From Bog-756 sp963701325 (lineage in GTDB: Bacteria > Actinomycetota > Acidimicrobiia > Acidimicrobiales > RAAP-2): a stretch of DNA of 64,000 nucleotides. Within the stretch, counting starts at the first letter, position 1; the number at the start of each line of letters is the position of its first letter. The stretch covers positions 558,001-622,000 of the forward strand of contig OY969604.1 of NCBI GenBank assembly GCA_963701325.1, written 5' to 3'. This document shows, in pieces, positions 1 to 8,534 of this stretch. The notes below the pieces were generated by a model. It did not search any database. It was not told the origin of the DNA and saw only the letters and a list, made by a program, of their open reading frames with translations. A program made the position numbers and the translations under genes.

Positions 1-270
1 GTCAAGGTGACCGTGGTCTACCCCGGGCTCGTCGACACCGAGCTGTTCACGATCGAGGACAACGACCCCTTCGACCCGGGTGTGGCGTTCATCACCGTCG
101 AGGAGGCGGCGCGGACCATCCTGGACGGGATCACCGGAGGCTCGATCTCGGTCTACGTGCCCGAGTACTTCGCCGACTTCGCCAAGGGCAAGGCAGAGAA
201 CGTCGACGGCTTCCTGGCCGGAACCGCGGAGTACGTACGCTCGCAGGAGGCCAAGCAGGCCGGCGCTTAG
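1..270 (+). CDS. Short-chain dehydrogenase/reductase, C-terminal fragment (5' end outside window)
   Basis: The reading frame is open from the first base to TAG at 268-270. The visible 89 residues contain the SDR 'YPGLVDTELF' stretch, which follows the catalytic helix in classical SDRs (P-G-x-V-x-T motif), and then the variable C-terminal substrate lobe. The catalytic Tyr-Lys and the Rossmann glycine motif lie upstream of the window, so substrate and cofactor cannot be judged. The stop overlaps the stop of the convergent thiolase gene by 4 bp (267-270), leaving no room for a separate terminator. Confidence 0.8.
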   Translation, partial: VKVTVVYPGLVDTELFTIEDNDPFDPGVAFITVEEAARTILDGITGGSISVYVPEYFADFAKGKAENVDGFLAGTAEYVRSQEAKQAGA

Positions 271-1460
271 GCCAGCCGCTCGATCACGGTGGCGTTGGCC
301 TGACCGCCGCCCTCGCACATGGTCTGGAAGCCGTAGCGGCCGCCGGTGGCCTCGAGATGGTTGATCAGGGTGGCGGCCAGACGTACTCCGCTGGCCCCCA
401 GGGGATGTCCGATGGCGATGGCTCCCCCGCGCGGGTTGAGCCGCTCGGGATCGGTCGGAAAGGCACGGAGCCACATGAGGGGGATGGAGGCGAACGCCTC
501 GTTGCACTCGATGGCGTCGAACTGGTCGATCGTCATGCCCGAGCGGTCGAGGAGCCGCTGGGTGGCCGGCACCGGGGCCGAGAGCACGATCGCCGCGTCG
601 TCGGCTGCCACCGTCGCATGGGCGAACCGGGCCCTGGCCGGCAGGCCCAGCCGCTCGGCCACCGAGCGCTCGACGATCAGCATGGCCGCCGCGCCGTCGG
701 TCATCTGCGAGGAGTTCCCGGCGGTGATGTCCGGAGCGGTGTCCGGCTCCCAGGACTGGGCCGGGGGAAGGCTGCCCAGCGTGTCGATGGTTCCGCCGCG
801 CCGGATCCCCTCGTCGGCCTCGAGCGAAGCACCGGTCAACCCGCCCTCTTCGTCCTTGATGGGCACCGGCACCGCCTCGCGGGAGAAGTGTCCCGAGTCC
901 CAGGAGGCGGCCGCCCGGCGGTGGCTCTCGAGCGAGAACTCGTCCATCTCCTTGCGGGTCACCCCGTACCGATCGGCGAGCACCTGGGCGACCCGGAACT
1001 GTGCCCAGAGGCGGCCGTCGATGACCTCGAGGAACGACGGCGGAAAGGGTCCGGTGCCCCCGCGGGCATTGGAGGCGAGCGGCACCCTGCTCATCGACTC
1101 GACCCCGCAGGCGATGACCATGTCGTAGTGACCGGCCCGGACGCCGGCTGCCGCAAAGTGCATCGCCTGCTGCGACGAGCCGCACTGGCGGTCGACGGTG
1201 GTGGCGGGGACCGACTGGGGCAGGCCGGCGGCGACCCACGCGTTGCGGGTGACGTTGGTGCTCTGCTCGCCGACCTCGGTCACACAGCCGCCGATGACGT
1301 CGTCGATGAGCGTCGGATCGACCCCGGTGCGGCCGAGCAGGGAGCTCAGGGCGAAGCCCAGGAGGTCGACCGGGTGCCAGTTGGCGAGCGCGCCTCCCCG
1401 TTTGCCCAACGTCGTCCGTACCACGTCGACAACCACTGCGTCGCGCCCGTCCTCACCCAT
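267..1460 (-). CDS. Acetyl-CoA C-acyltransferase (thiolase)
   Basis: Thiolase of 397 residues, the normal family length. It cleaves 3-oxoacyl-CoA with CoA, the last step of a beta-oxidation round. All active-site elements are visible: nucleophilic Cys93 in 'DRQCGSSQQA', the 'CNEAFAS' loop, the His of 'NPRGGAIAIGHPLGASG', and the second catalytic Cys in 'MCEGGGQAN' near the C terminus. The N-terminal 'VVVDVVRTTLGKRGG' strand is also typical. It lies 99 bp downstream of livF on the same strand, so it may be read from the Liv operon. A degradative rather than biosynthetic role is inferred from the many ACADs and hydratases in the window. The ATG start has no obvious rival. Confidence 0.93.
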   Translation of the reverse strand: MGEDGRDAVVVDVVRTTLGKRGGALANWHPVDLLGFALSSLLGRTGVDPTLIDDVIGGCVTEVGEQSTNVTRNAWVAAGLPQSVPATTVDRQCGSSQQAMHFAAAGVRAGHYDMVIACGVESMSRVPLASNARGGTGPFPPSFLEVIDGRLWAQFRVAQVLADRYGVTRKEMDEFSLESHRRAAASWDSGHFSREAVPVPIKDEEGGLTGASLEADEGIRRGGTIDTLGSLPPAQSWEPDTAPDITAGNSSQMTDGAAAMLIVERSVAERLGLPARARFAHATVAADDAAIVLSAPVPATQRLLDRSGMTIDQFDAIECNEAFASIPLMWLRAFPTDPERLNPRGGAIAIGHPLGASGVRLAATLINHLEATGGRYGFQTMCEGGGQANATVIERLA

Positions 1461-1559
1461 GCGTTCTCCTCGTCGTCCGTCGCACCGTCGTCACCGTGCG
1501 GCGCGGTCCCGTGTGCGGTACTCCATCGTTCAGCCCTGCAGTGTACGGTGCGGAGCCCG

Positions 1560-2330
1560 TCAGACGGCCGAGCTTGCAGCCCGACCCCGACTGGCCAGCA
1601 CCTGCTCCACCGCCTTGATCGCCTGGCCGGAGGGACCGGAGAAGGCCACGGCTCCGTGCTCGAGCACCACCGCCTCCTCACACAGGCCGATGGCCCGGTC
1701 CACCTGTTGCTCGACGATCAAGAGCGCCGTTCCAGCCTGGTTGATGGTCCGCAAGCCGTCGTAGACGGCATCGATGACAACGGGGGCGAGCCCGAGGGAG
1801 AGCTCGTCGGCCACCAGTATCTCGGGCGGCGCCATGAGCACCTTGGCCAGGGAGAGGAGGCGCTGCTGCCCGCCGGAGAGGGTCCCGCCTCGCTGCCTGC
1901 GCCGCTCTCCGAGGATCGGGAAGGTCGCGTACGCCCGTTCGAGCGCGTCGCCGGCCCGCTTCCTGCCGAGGCGCTGACGGAAGGCCAGCGTGAGGTTCTC
2001 CTCCACCGTGAGGCTGGCGAAGATGCCCCGGCCTTCGGGGACATGGGCCATGCCCCCCCGGGCGACCTTGAAGGCGGGCTTGTGCGTCACGTCCCGTCCC
2101 CCGACCCGGATGCTCCCGGTCGTGCTCGCCAAGAGGCCGCTCACCACTCGGGCCACAGTCGACTTACCCGACCCGTTCGATCCCAAGAGCGCTGTCACTC
2201 CGCCGGCGGGCACCGTGAAGCTCACATCGAACAGGGCGCGATACGGGCCGTAGGAAGCGCTCACGTGTTCGACCTCGAGCGCCGGCGGTGCGTCTGCGCC
2301 GGTGGTCGCCGGAGACGGATCGGCGGTCAT
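1560..2330 (-). CDS. livF: Branched-chain-type ABC transporter ATP-binding protein LivF
   Basis: ATPase of 256 residues of the LivF class. Walker A GSNGSGKST is at residues 50-58, the signature LSGGQQ at 151-156, and the LivF-type Walker B/D-loop 'DELSLGLAP' at 175-183. It powers the importer together with LivG. The chosen ATG at 2328-2330 overlaps the livG stop (ATGA), the usual translational coupling; the frame is open further upstream but that region is the shadow of livG. Liv systems import branched-chain amino acids, but in actinobacterial catabolic regions relatives also take up aromatic or carboxylate substrates, so the ligand is left open. Confidence 0.93.
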   Translation of the reverse strand: MTADPSPATTGADAPPALEVEHVSASYGPYRALFDVSFTVPAGGVTALLGSNGSGKSTVARVVSGLLASTTGSIRVGGRDVTHKPAFKVARGGMAHVPEGRGIFASLTVEENLTLAFRQRLGRKRAGDALERAYATFPILGERRRQRGGTLSGGQQRLLSLAKVLMAPPEILVADELSLGLAPVVIDAVYDGLRTINQAGTALLIVEQQVDRAIGLCEEAVVLEHGAVAFSGPSGQAIKAVEQVLASRGRAASSAV

Positions 2331-3118
2331 TCGGTCTTCCCGAGGTAGGCATTTCGCACGTTGGGGTCGGCCATCACTTCGTCGAACGTACCCTCCGCCA
2401 CCATGGAGCCGAGGTCCATGACCAAGGTGCGGTCGACCACGGCGCCGACCATGGTCAAGTCGTGCTCCACCAGCAGGACGGCCATGCCGCGCTCGCGCTG
2501 CAGCGTGCGGAGCACATGGGCCAGCTCCTCGGTTTCCTGCATGTCGAGACCGGACGAGGGCTCGTCGGCCAGCAGGAGCACCGGCTCGGACACGAGTGCA
2601 CGGGCCAACTCGACCAGCCGGCACGACCCGAGGCCGAGGGCGGAGACCGGGGTGTCGGCTCGGTCGCCGATGCCCACCAAATCGAGGATCTCGGCCACGC
2701 GTTCCAGCTCTTTCGCCTTCGGCTTGCTCATGTTGCAGAGGTCCTGCCAGAGGTGGCCGTCGCCACGATGGGCGCGCTCGGCCACGAGAAGGTGCTCGCG
2801 TACGTTCATGTCCGGGAAGACCTCGACCCGTTGATACGTCCGACCGATCCCGCGCCGGGCCCGCTTGTACACCGGCAGGTCGACGATGCTCTCACCCAAG
2901 AGGGTGATGCTGCCCCGCTCCGGTTTGAGCTGACCGCAGATGCAGTTGAACAAGGTCGTCTTCCCCGCACCGTTGGGACCGACCAGACCAACGCTCTCGC
3001 CTCGCGAGAGGGTGAAGCTCATGTCGCTGACTGCGGCGATGCCGCCGAACGACTTGCTCACTGCGGACACCTCGAGCAGCCCTGCCTGGGCGGTGTCCGT
3101 GGGGACCACGGCGGTCAC
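2327..3118 (-). CDS. livG: Branched-chain-type ABC transporter ATP-binding protein LivG
   Basis: ATPase of 263 residues. Walker A GPNGAGKTT is at 47-55, a Q-loop-like 'TYQRVEVFPDMNV' near 94-106, and Walker B 'LLLADEP' at 181-187 followed by 'SSGLD'. The ABC signature is unusual: the place of LSxGQ is taken by 'LGLGSCR' (161-167), a form I recall from some actinobacterial LivG relatives. The start is GTG at 3116-3118, overlapping the permease stop as GTGA; there is no ATG in a suitable place. It pairs with LivF, which has a canonical signature, so the two ATP sites may be unequal. Confidence 0.92.
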   Translation of the reverse strand: MTAVVPTDTAQAGLLEVSAVSKSFGGIAAVSDMSFTLSRGESVGLVGPNGAGKTTLFNCICGQLKPERGSITLLGESIVDLPVYKRARRGIGRTYQRVEVFPDMNVREHLLVAERAHRGDGHLWQDLCNMSKPKAKELERVAEILDLVGIGDRADTPVSALGLGSCRLVELARALVSEPVLLLADEPSSGLDMQETEELAHVLRTLQRERGMAVLLVEHDLTMVGAVVDRTLVMDLGSMVAEGTFDEVMADPNVRNAYLGKTE

Positions 3119-5166
3119 GTGGGCCTCCCGGGCTCGGCACCGATGGGCTCGACGATGACGCCGCCGACCGGTGATGGTCCGTTCGTGCCACCGGCACCGG
3201 AAGTGGGCCCGGCCGATACCGGTACGTCCGGTCCCTTCGGCTTGAAGAGCAGGCGCTCGAAGCGCAAGGTCCACACGCGCTTCTGGTAGTCGAGGACGCC
3301 CTCGGGATGGTTGGCGTACTGGAGGGCACCGAAGGCGAAGAAGACGAGGACGAGGCTGTTGCCGCCCAATCGGGCGGGCAGGTAGGAGAGGAGTTGCTGG
3401 ATGATGACGAAGCCCATGCCCCCCTGGATGGCCCCCTCGACGGTCGAGACCCCGGTCGTGACCACGATGACCACGAAGGCCAACCCGAGCTCATAGCTGA
3501 ACGCCTCGTTGTTGATGGTCTGCTGCTGGATGACGAGCAGAGTCCCGCCGACGCCGGCCATCGCCCCGGAGATGGCGAAGATCATCACCCGTTGCCAGGT
3601 CAGGTTGATGCCGAGCCCGGCCGCGGCCGTCTCGCTCCCCCGCATGGCTGACAGGTATTGGCCGATGGTGCCCTTGCGGATGAGGAGGACGGCGACGACG
3701 GCGAGGGTGAGCACGATCATCTCGAGCACGAAGACGCTGTGACCGTTCGGGTTGAAGAGCCCGAATCCGACCCACTTCTCCTGGATGGTCAGGGAGACCC
3801 CGTTGCTGATGCTCGACTGGTCGAAGATCGAGTTGTCGAAGAAGAGGGCGGCAGCGATGGTCATGAGGGCGAGCCCGAGGCCTTTGAGGCGCAGCGAGGC
3901 CAGGGCGAGGATGGTGGCCACCACCGCAGCGAGCGCCGCCCCGACGATGCCGCCGACCAGCATGTTCAGCCCGAGGTGGTTGGCCAACTGGGCGGCGGTG
4001 TACGCGCCGACCCCAGCCAGTGTCGCCTGCGCCAGCGAGAGCTGGCCCCCCATCCCGGTGATCAGCGTGATGGACAGGAAGATGACCGAGAAGGCCAGCC
4101 CTTCGTTGAACACGAACGTCCAGGTCGGGGGGATCCAGGTCAGCATCGAAACGATGAACACCCCGAGGAGCAGGTACCAGGCGCGGCGGATGATCCGGTC
4201 GAGTTGCGGGGCGCGCAGGGACTGGATGGTGGGTGGCACCGGCGGATCGACCGAGGCCATCGGGTCCTTCGTGTCGTCGAGACTTCGCATGCCCGGCACG
4301 ATGAGAAGGGCGGCGACGAGGACGATGAAGGGCACCGAGTAGAGGACGGCCGCCGACAGACTGGAGCTCGACGGCAGGTAGCCCTGCAGCAGCAGGGTGA
4401 GCATCCCCATCAACACGCCGACGATGGCGGCGATGGGCAGGGACCGCAGCGACGCCCAGGCGGCGGCGGCAAAGGCGGCCACCATCAGTGTGGCGTACGG
4501 CAAGAACGAGAGCTGGTTGTTGAGTGGGGCGAGGATGACCCCGGCCAGTCCGGCCATGAAGCTCGAGATGGCCCAGGCGGTCGCCACGACCGTGCCGGAG
4601 TTCACCCCGTCGAGCTGAACGAGTCGGCGGCTCTCCACGGCCCCTCGCATCTGGAGGCCGAGGTTGGTGAACCGCATGAGGATCACCAGGGCGACGAGGA
4701 CGACTGCGGTGCACACCACCGAGCTCAGGTCGGTACCGCTGAACGGAGCGCTGAAGACGTGGAAATAGATGACGTTGGGATTGAAGAGGATGCTCGGCGC
4801 GTTGTAGACGTCCTGGCTGCCGAAGATCACCTGCATCAAGACCGGGATGCCCACGAAGAGGCTGATGCCCACGACGAGCTTGGCCGTCGTATTGGTGTTG
4901 GGGATCTTGCGGAAGAGGTACCGGTCGAGGAGGAGCCCCAGGACGGGGGCCAGGATGACCACGGACAGGATGAACGCCAGCCAGACCGGGAGGCCCGCGC
5001 CCTGGACGAGCCTGGTGAAGGCATAGGCCGATATATAGGCCTGGGCACCGAAGGCGAAGTTGAAGACGCCGGTGGCCTGGTAGGTGAGGACCAGGCCGAC
5101 GGCGACGATGGCGAAGGTGCACCCATAGGGGATGCCGGGAATGGCGAAGCCGATGAATTGACTCAC
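3115..5166 (-). CDS. Fused LivH-LivM permease of branched-chain-type ABC transporter
   Basis: Single polypeptide of 683 residues holding both membrane subunits that are normally separate. Residues 1 to about 295 are LivH-like (many hydrophobic segments; 'GLVLTYQATGVFNFAFGAQAYIS' region is the LivH hallmark near 24-46). A hydrophilic linker rich in Pro and Asp runs from about 296 to 325. Residues 326 to about 640 are LivM-like ('GMGGQLSLAQATLAGVGAYTAA' region near 371-392). The C-terminal 40 residues are a Gly/Pro/Ser tail. Both halves would form the translocation path for the substrate delivered by the lipoprotein encoded just upstream. It is followed by livG with a 4-bp overlap. Confidence 0.93.
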   Translation of the reverse strand: MSQFIGFAIPGIPYGCTFAIVAVGLVLTYQATGVFNFAFGAQAYISAYAFTRLVQGAGLPVWLAFILSVVILAPVLGLLLDRYLFRKIPNTNTTAKLVVGISLFVGIPVLMQVIFGSQDVYNAPSILFNPNVIYFHVFSAPFSGTDLSSVVCTAVVLVALVILMRFTNLGLQMRGAVESRRLVQLDGVNSGTVVATAWAISSFMAGLAGVILAPLNNQLSFLPYATLMVAAFAAAAWASLRSLPIAAIVGVLMGMLTLLLQGYLPSSSSLSAAVLYSVPFIVLVAALLIVPGMRSLDDTKDPMASVDPPVPPTIQSLRAPQLDRIIRRAWYLLLGVFIVSMLTWIPPTWTFVFNEGLAFSVIFLSITLITGMGGQLSLAQATLAGVGAYTAAQLANHLGLNMLVGGIVGAALAAVVATILALASLRLKGLGLALMTIAAALFFDNSIFDQSSISNGVSLTIQEKWVGFGLFNPNGHSVFVLEMIVLTLAVVAVLLIRKGTIGQYLSAMRGSETAAAGLGINLTWQRVMIFAISGAMAGVGGTLLVIQQQTINNEAFSYELGLAFVVIVVTTGVSTVEGAIQGGMGFVIIQQLLSYLPARLGGNSLVLVFFAFGALQYANHPEGVLDYQKRVWTLRFERLLFKPKGPDVPVSAGPTSGAGGTNGPSPVGGVIVEPIGAEPGRPT

Positions 5167-5206
5167 TGATCGCCCCTCCCCGCCGTCTTGCCCGGGCCGG
5201 GCAGGC

Positions 5207-6637
5207 TCACGCCCCCGGTGTTCCCGCCGGGGGCGCTACCAGCACGGGATTCTTCAAATCGACCCGCGACGCGATGTCGCTCGGAGTACCAGTTCCGTAC
5301 ACCTGTACCGACGGCACACCCCCGTTCACGGGTTTGCCGTTGCCGAAGCAATCGAAGACACCGGGATCGGGGTTGAGGGAGGGCACGAAGGTGTTGCCCT
5401 TGACCTGCACGAAGGCGCTGCACAACGGATACGTCGTGATGGACTCGTTGTGGGCGGTCTTCCAGTTGGTCACGTCGGCCACACCGCCACCGGTGTCGTC
5501 AGTGATCTTGTTCATATCGGCGATGACGTTGGCCTGGGTCACGTCGCTGCCCGCCGCCTGCACTCCGGCGGCCAGCAATGCGGCCGACTGCCACCCCTGG
5601 AGGGCATCCTGTGAGTAGACGAAGTTTGGCTCGTACTTCTTCATGATGGACAGATAGTTCGTCTCGCCCGGGTAGCGGCCGGGATAGGCGTTGACCGCAT
5701 CGAACGGCACGCTGCCGTTGGCGTTGAGGTACACGCCCTGCATGATCGAGTTGTACTGCTGCAGCAGGCCCTGGTCGTACCCGTCGAACCAGAGCTGGTG
5801 GACGTGGGTGAGCCCGTACTCCTGCATCTCGCGGGCCATGGTGATGCTGTCGGAGCCCTGCATGCAACTGAGGACGAAGTCGACGTTGTCCGCCTGCATG
5901 CGCTGGACGGCCGAGGTGTAGGTCGCGCCCAAGCCGGCGTCGAGGTCCGTGTAGACGACGTTGATACCGGCGTTGGACAGGTTGGTGGCGTCGGCGTTGC
6001 AGGCGTCGTAGGAGGAGGTGATGGCTGATCCGTAGCTGACGACCGCCACCCGCTTCGAGTCGGTGTGCTTGATGGCGTACGCCACCGCCGGACCCCCTGC
6101 GTTGTAGTTCTGCGTCGAACCGCCGGCGGCGAACAGGTTGTCCGGCCCGGCCCAGTTGCCCGAGACGTTGTAGCCAAAGGTCGGCGTGTTGGTCGACACG
6201 AAGAAGTTCGGGCTGAAGAAGTACGAAGATGACAGCACGGCGAAGACGTGGTCCTGCTCGATGAGGGTGTGGGACAGCTGGGTGAAGGTGGCGGGGTCGC
6301 TGCCGTCGTCGAGGTTGTACTTGAGCTCCAATTTATGGCCGTTGACGCCGCCCTTGGCATTGATGTAGTCGAAGTAGGCCTGCATGCCGGGAGGCGTGCC
6401 GTCGAAGGTGGCGGCGATGGCGCCGGTCAGTGTGGCGATCGAGCCAACGACGACCGGTTGACCTGGTCCGACGGTGACCCCGGCGCCGGACGCGGACGAA
6501 GCGGTTGTCGAGGAGGACGTCCCGGTAGTCGAGGTGGTCGTCGACGTCGGACTGTTGTTCGAGCACCCGGCGGCGATCGCCACGACCCCCAGGAGCACTG
6601 CTGCCCCGATCAGCCGATTTCCCCCGTTGCGACTCAT
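5207..6637 (-). CDS. Substrate-binding lipoprotein of branched-chain-type ABC transporter
   Basis: Periplasmic-binding-type protein of 476 residues (LivK/Leu-Ile-Val-binding fold). A lipoprotein signal peptide ends in the lipobox AAGC with Cys25, followed by a Ser/Thr-rich tether to about residue 50. The mature part begins 'VVVGSIATLTGAIAATFDG', the strand that starts type I binding folds. It is anchored to the outer face of the membrane and hands its ligand to the fused permease, which starts 40 bp downstream. It is the first gene of the transporter operon; a promoter with TTGACA is visible upstream (6722-6750). The ligand is unknown. Confidence 0.92.
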   Translation of the reverse strand: MSRNGGNRLIGAAVLLGVVAIAAGCSNNSPTSTTTSTTGTSSSTTASSASGAGVTVGPGQPVVVGSIATLTGAIAATFDGTPPGMQAYFDYINAKGGVNGHKLELKYNLDDGSDPATFTQLSHTLIEQDHVFAVLSSSYFFSPNFFVSTNTPTFGYNVSGNWAGPDNLFAAGGSTQNYNAGGPAVAYAIKHTDSKRVAVVSYGSAITSSYDACNADATNLSNAGINVVYTDLDAGLGATYTSAVQRMQADNVDFVLSCMQGSDSITMAREMQEYGLTHVHQLWFDGYDQGLLQQYNSIMQGVYLNANGSVPFDAVNAYPGRYPGETNYLSIMKKYEPNFVYSQDALQGWQSAALLAAGVQAAGSDVTQANVIADMNKITDDTGGGVADVTNWKTAHNESITTYPLCSAFVQVKGNTFVPSLNPDPGVFDCFGNGKPVNGGVPSVQVYGTGTPSDIASRVDLKNPVLVAPPAGTPGA

Positions 6638-6721
6638 GTCTCACGTCCCTTTGTTCGGACCCGTCGCACCGGACCGTCGCCGTGGCGACGTCCCCCCGGA
6701 CGACAGATCGATGGCCCAGTT

Positions 6722-6750
6722 CTTAAGGCACTGACATTAGTGATGTCAAC
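6722..6750 (-). promoter_or_regulatory. Promoter of the Liv operon with overlapping palindrome
   Basis: On the minus strand a perfect -35 TTGACA (6750-6745) is followed by a 17-nt spacer and the weak -10 TTAAGA (6727-6722). A perfect inverted repeat TGACAT-N5-ATGTCA (6733-6749) covers the end of the -35 and the first half of the spacer, where a repressor would block polymerase. The predicted leader to the lipoprotein ATG is roughly 75-80 nt. The regulator is not identified. Confidence 0.5.
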
Positions 6751-6827
6751 AGCCGTTCTTCGGGCATCCTTGCACGAACCGACGGCCACGCCGCTCGAGG
6801 CGACCCGAGGCGGTCGGTGGGCCACCC

Positions 6828-7340
6828 TCAGAGGCGGACCTCCACCGGCGATCCGGCTTCCTCGAGGTCGACGCACTCGTTGTCCTCGCTGTACCGCAGG
6901 CCCTGGACGTTGAAGAGCTCGACGGAGTCCGCCCCCACCGGGAAGGGCCCCCAGTGCCAGGTACCCCGGTGGAGCACGAGGGACGAGAGCGGCTCGATCC
7001 GGAAGGCGCGGACCTCCTCGGCACCGGTCGGTGTGGTCGGATCCGCACCCGGCGGGGCGACCACCACCACGGCAGGCACGTCGAGCGGCATCAGCACCTG
7101 GGTGTGGGTCGCGTGCCGGAACAGCATCTGGCAGAGGAGGCCCCCGTCGGTCGCCGGCACCTCGTCACGCCGATGGGCGATCCGGTTGACGTGGACGTCC
7201 TCCCAGGCGAACTCCAGGCGTTCTGCACCGTCGCGGGGGTCGGTGTCCTCCACCGGCAGCCACCCGAAGGGCGCCCAGGCCTCCCGGCTCAGCGTGTTGG
7301 GTACTATCTGGCGGAGTGTCGTGCCCAAAGGAGACCACAT
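6828..7340 (-). CDS. Ureidoglycolate lyase (AllA)-like protein
   Basis: About 170 residues. The core 'LSREAWAPFGWLP' near the N terminus, the central 'MPLDVPAVVVVAPPG', and 'VLHRGTWHWGPFPVG' near the C terminus fit the AllA/ureidoglycolate hydrolase cupin-like family, which splits ureidoglycolate to glyoxylate and urea. No other ureide pathway gene is nearby, so a different small-acid substrate is possible. The ATG at 7338-7340 is the most upstream plausible start; TTG at 7326-7328 would give a length closer to the family. Neither has a clear ribosome binding site. The start codon overlaps the start of the divergent cupin gene. Confidence 0.7.
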   Translation of the reverse strand: MWSPLGTTLRQIVPNTLSREAWAPFGWLPVEDTDPRDGAERLEFAWEDVHVNRIAHRRDEVPATDGGLLCQMLFRHATHTQVLMPLDVPAVVVVAPPGADPTTPTGAEEVRAFRIEPLSSLVLHRGTWHWGPFPVGADSVELFNVQGLRYSEDNECVDLEEAGSPVEVRL

Positions 7341-7728
7341 GGTGATGGACGTCCGCAACATCGAGAACGACGCCCCCGTCGTCGAGCACAACGGCACGGT
7401 GCCGGTGTGGTGGATGGTGCACTCCCGGGAGATGAAGGAAGAGACCGACGGCGGCTTCCTCGAGCTCGTCAACGAATTCGAGGTGCCCGGCGGCGGCCTG
7501 GTCGACCCGCATTCGCACCCGACCCACGAGTTCTACTACGTGCTCCGCGGGCGGGGCATCATGACGATCGCGGACGAGGAACGGCTCATCGCCCAGGGTG
7601 ACCTGGTCCACATTCCGCCCGATGCCGTCCACAGCCTCCGGCCGGTCAGCGACAACGCGTCCATCCACTGCTTCTGCTTCGCCATCGGCGTCAAGGGCGC
7701 CGGACCGATCAACTACACGACCCACTGA
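7339..7728 (+). CDS. Small single-domain cupin protein
   Basis: Protein of 129 residues with a full cupin motif 1: His58, His60, Glu64 and Gly71 ('PHSHPTHEFYYVLRG'), and the motif 2 'GDLVHIPPDAVH' with His98. These would bind a divalent metal. Cupins of this size act as isomerases, dioxygenases or sugar/acid-binding proteins; the precise reaction cannot be read. The ATG is preceded by AAAGGAG at 7327-7333, a strong site that fixes the start. It is divergent from the AllA-like gene; both handle small polar acids in known pathways. Confidence 0.8.
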   Translation: MVMDVRNIENDAPVVEHNGTVPVWWMVHSREMKEETDGGFLELVNEFEVPGGGLVDPHSHPTHEFYYVLRGRGIMTIADEERLIAQGDLVHIPPDAVHSLRPVSDNASIHCFCFAIGVKGAGPINYTTH

Positions 7729-7757
7729 ACCCCGACCACACGGCCGCGGGGGTGACG

Positions 7758-7835
7758 TGCCGGACGGCTGTCACAATTACTTGCCGGTCGGCTATGCGGG
7801 AGACTGTATAATTACTTGCCGGTTGGCTATGCCGG
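7758..7835. repeat. Three short direct repeats at the 3' end of the RraA-like gene
   Basis: Two near-identical 26-bp copies (7775-7800 and 7810-7835) share 'ACTTGCCGG-GGCTATG' with only two differences, and a shorter degenerate copy (TGCCGG-CGGCT) lies at 7758-7770. The last copy contains the stop codon of the minus-strand RraA-like gene at 7827-7829. It looks like a small local duplication of the gene's 3' end. No inverted symmetry suggestive of a terminator was seen. Confidence 0.6.
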
Positions 7836-8468
7836 CGGTCCTCCGGTGTCGATGAGCGATGCGTCCAAGCCGAGAAGGTCCACGGTGGTCGCGCCGCCCT
7901 CGAGCTCGGCGAAATACCCGTCCTCGGCGGATGCACGCGCCCGGCCGGCAGCCAGGACGCCGTCCAGCTCGCCCAGCGGCACCACCACCACGCCGTCGAC
8001 GTCACCGACCACCCAGTCACCTGACGACACGGGAACCCCTGCCACTGTCGCCGTCACCCCGGCGGTGCCTCGTGACGACTTGGTCGCCCCGGGCAGGGAC
8101 ACCGTCGTCGAAAAGACGGGGAACGCCAGCCGCTGGAGGGCATCGACGTCACGAACCCCGCCGTCGATGACCAGGCCGGCGATGCCGCGAGCCAGTGCGG
8201 CGGTCGTCAGCACCTCTCCCCAGTACCCGCGCCCGGGTACGTCGCCGACATCGACGACCAGGACCGAGCCGGCGGGGGCCCGGGAGACCGCGACGTGGAT
8301 GGCGAGGTTGTCGCCGGGCGTGCACCCGACGGGAAAGGCCGGGGCGGCCAGTGCAGCGCCGGACCAGACCGGGCGGAGCCGGGCGGGCATCCGGAGCGCC
8401 CCGCTCTCGCCGAGAGTCGCCGCGCCGAGCTCGCCGAGCTGCGCCGCCGTGTCGCCTGCGTTGGTCAT
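7827..8468 (-). CDS. RraA-family protein (4-hydroxy-4-methyl-2-oxoglutarate aldolase-like)
   Basis: Protein of 213 residues. The RraA/HMG aldolase motif is present: 'GYWGEVLTTAA' (Glu85 region), then 'GLVIDGGVRD' with Arg106-Asp107, the conserved G-x20-R-D pattern that binds the metal and pyruvoyl group. In this family aldolases cleave 4-carboxy-4-hydroxy-2-oxoacids in aromatic degradation, while others bind RNase E or are of unknown role; enzyme function is more likely here. The ATG at 8466-8468 has GAGGAG at 8475-8480 as ribosome binding site. It is followed upstream by the RidA-like gene on the same strand, 66 bp apart. Confidence 0.82.
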   Translation of the reverse strand: MTNAGDTAAQLGELGAATLGESGALRMPARLRPVWSGAALAAPAFPVGCTPGDNLAIHVAVSRAPAGSVLVVDVGDVPGRGYWGEVLTTAALARGIAGLVIDGGVRDVDALQRLAFPVFSTTVSLPGATKSSRGTAGVTATVAGVPVSSGDWVVGDVDGVVVVPLGELDGVLAAGRARASAEDGYFAELEGGATTVDLLGLDASLIDTGGPPA

Positions 8469-8534
8469 CACGATCTCCTCATCTCTCACTGTCCCCCATC
8501 GTTCGTTCTGCTCATGCGGTCTGCCGCCGCCGGC

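Noticed and set aside
3658..5169. 503-codon plus-strand ORF opposite the Liv permease
   Set aside because: His/Asp/Glu/Gly-rich shadow of the hydrophobic permease.
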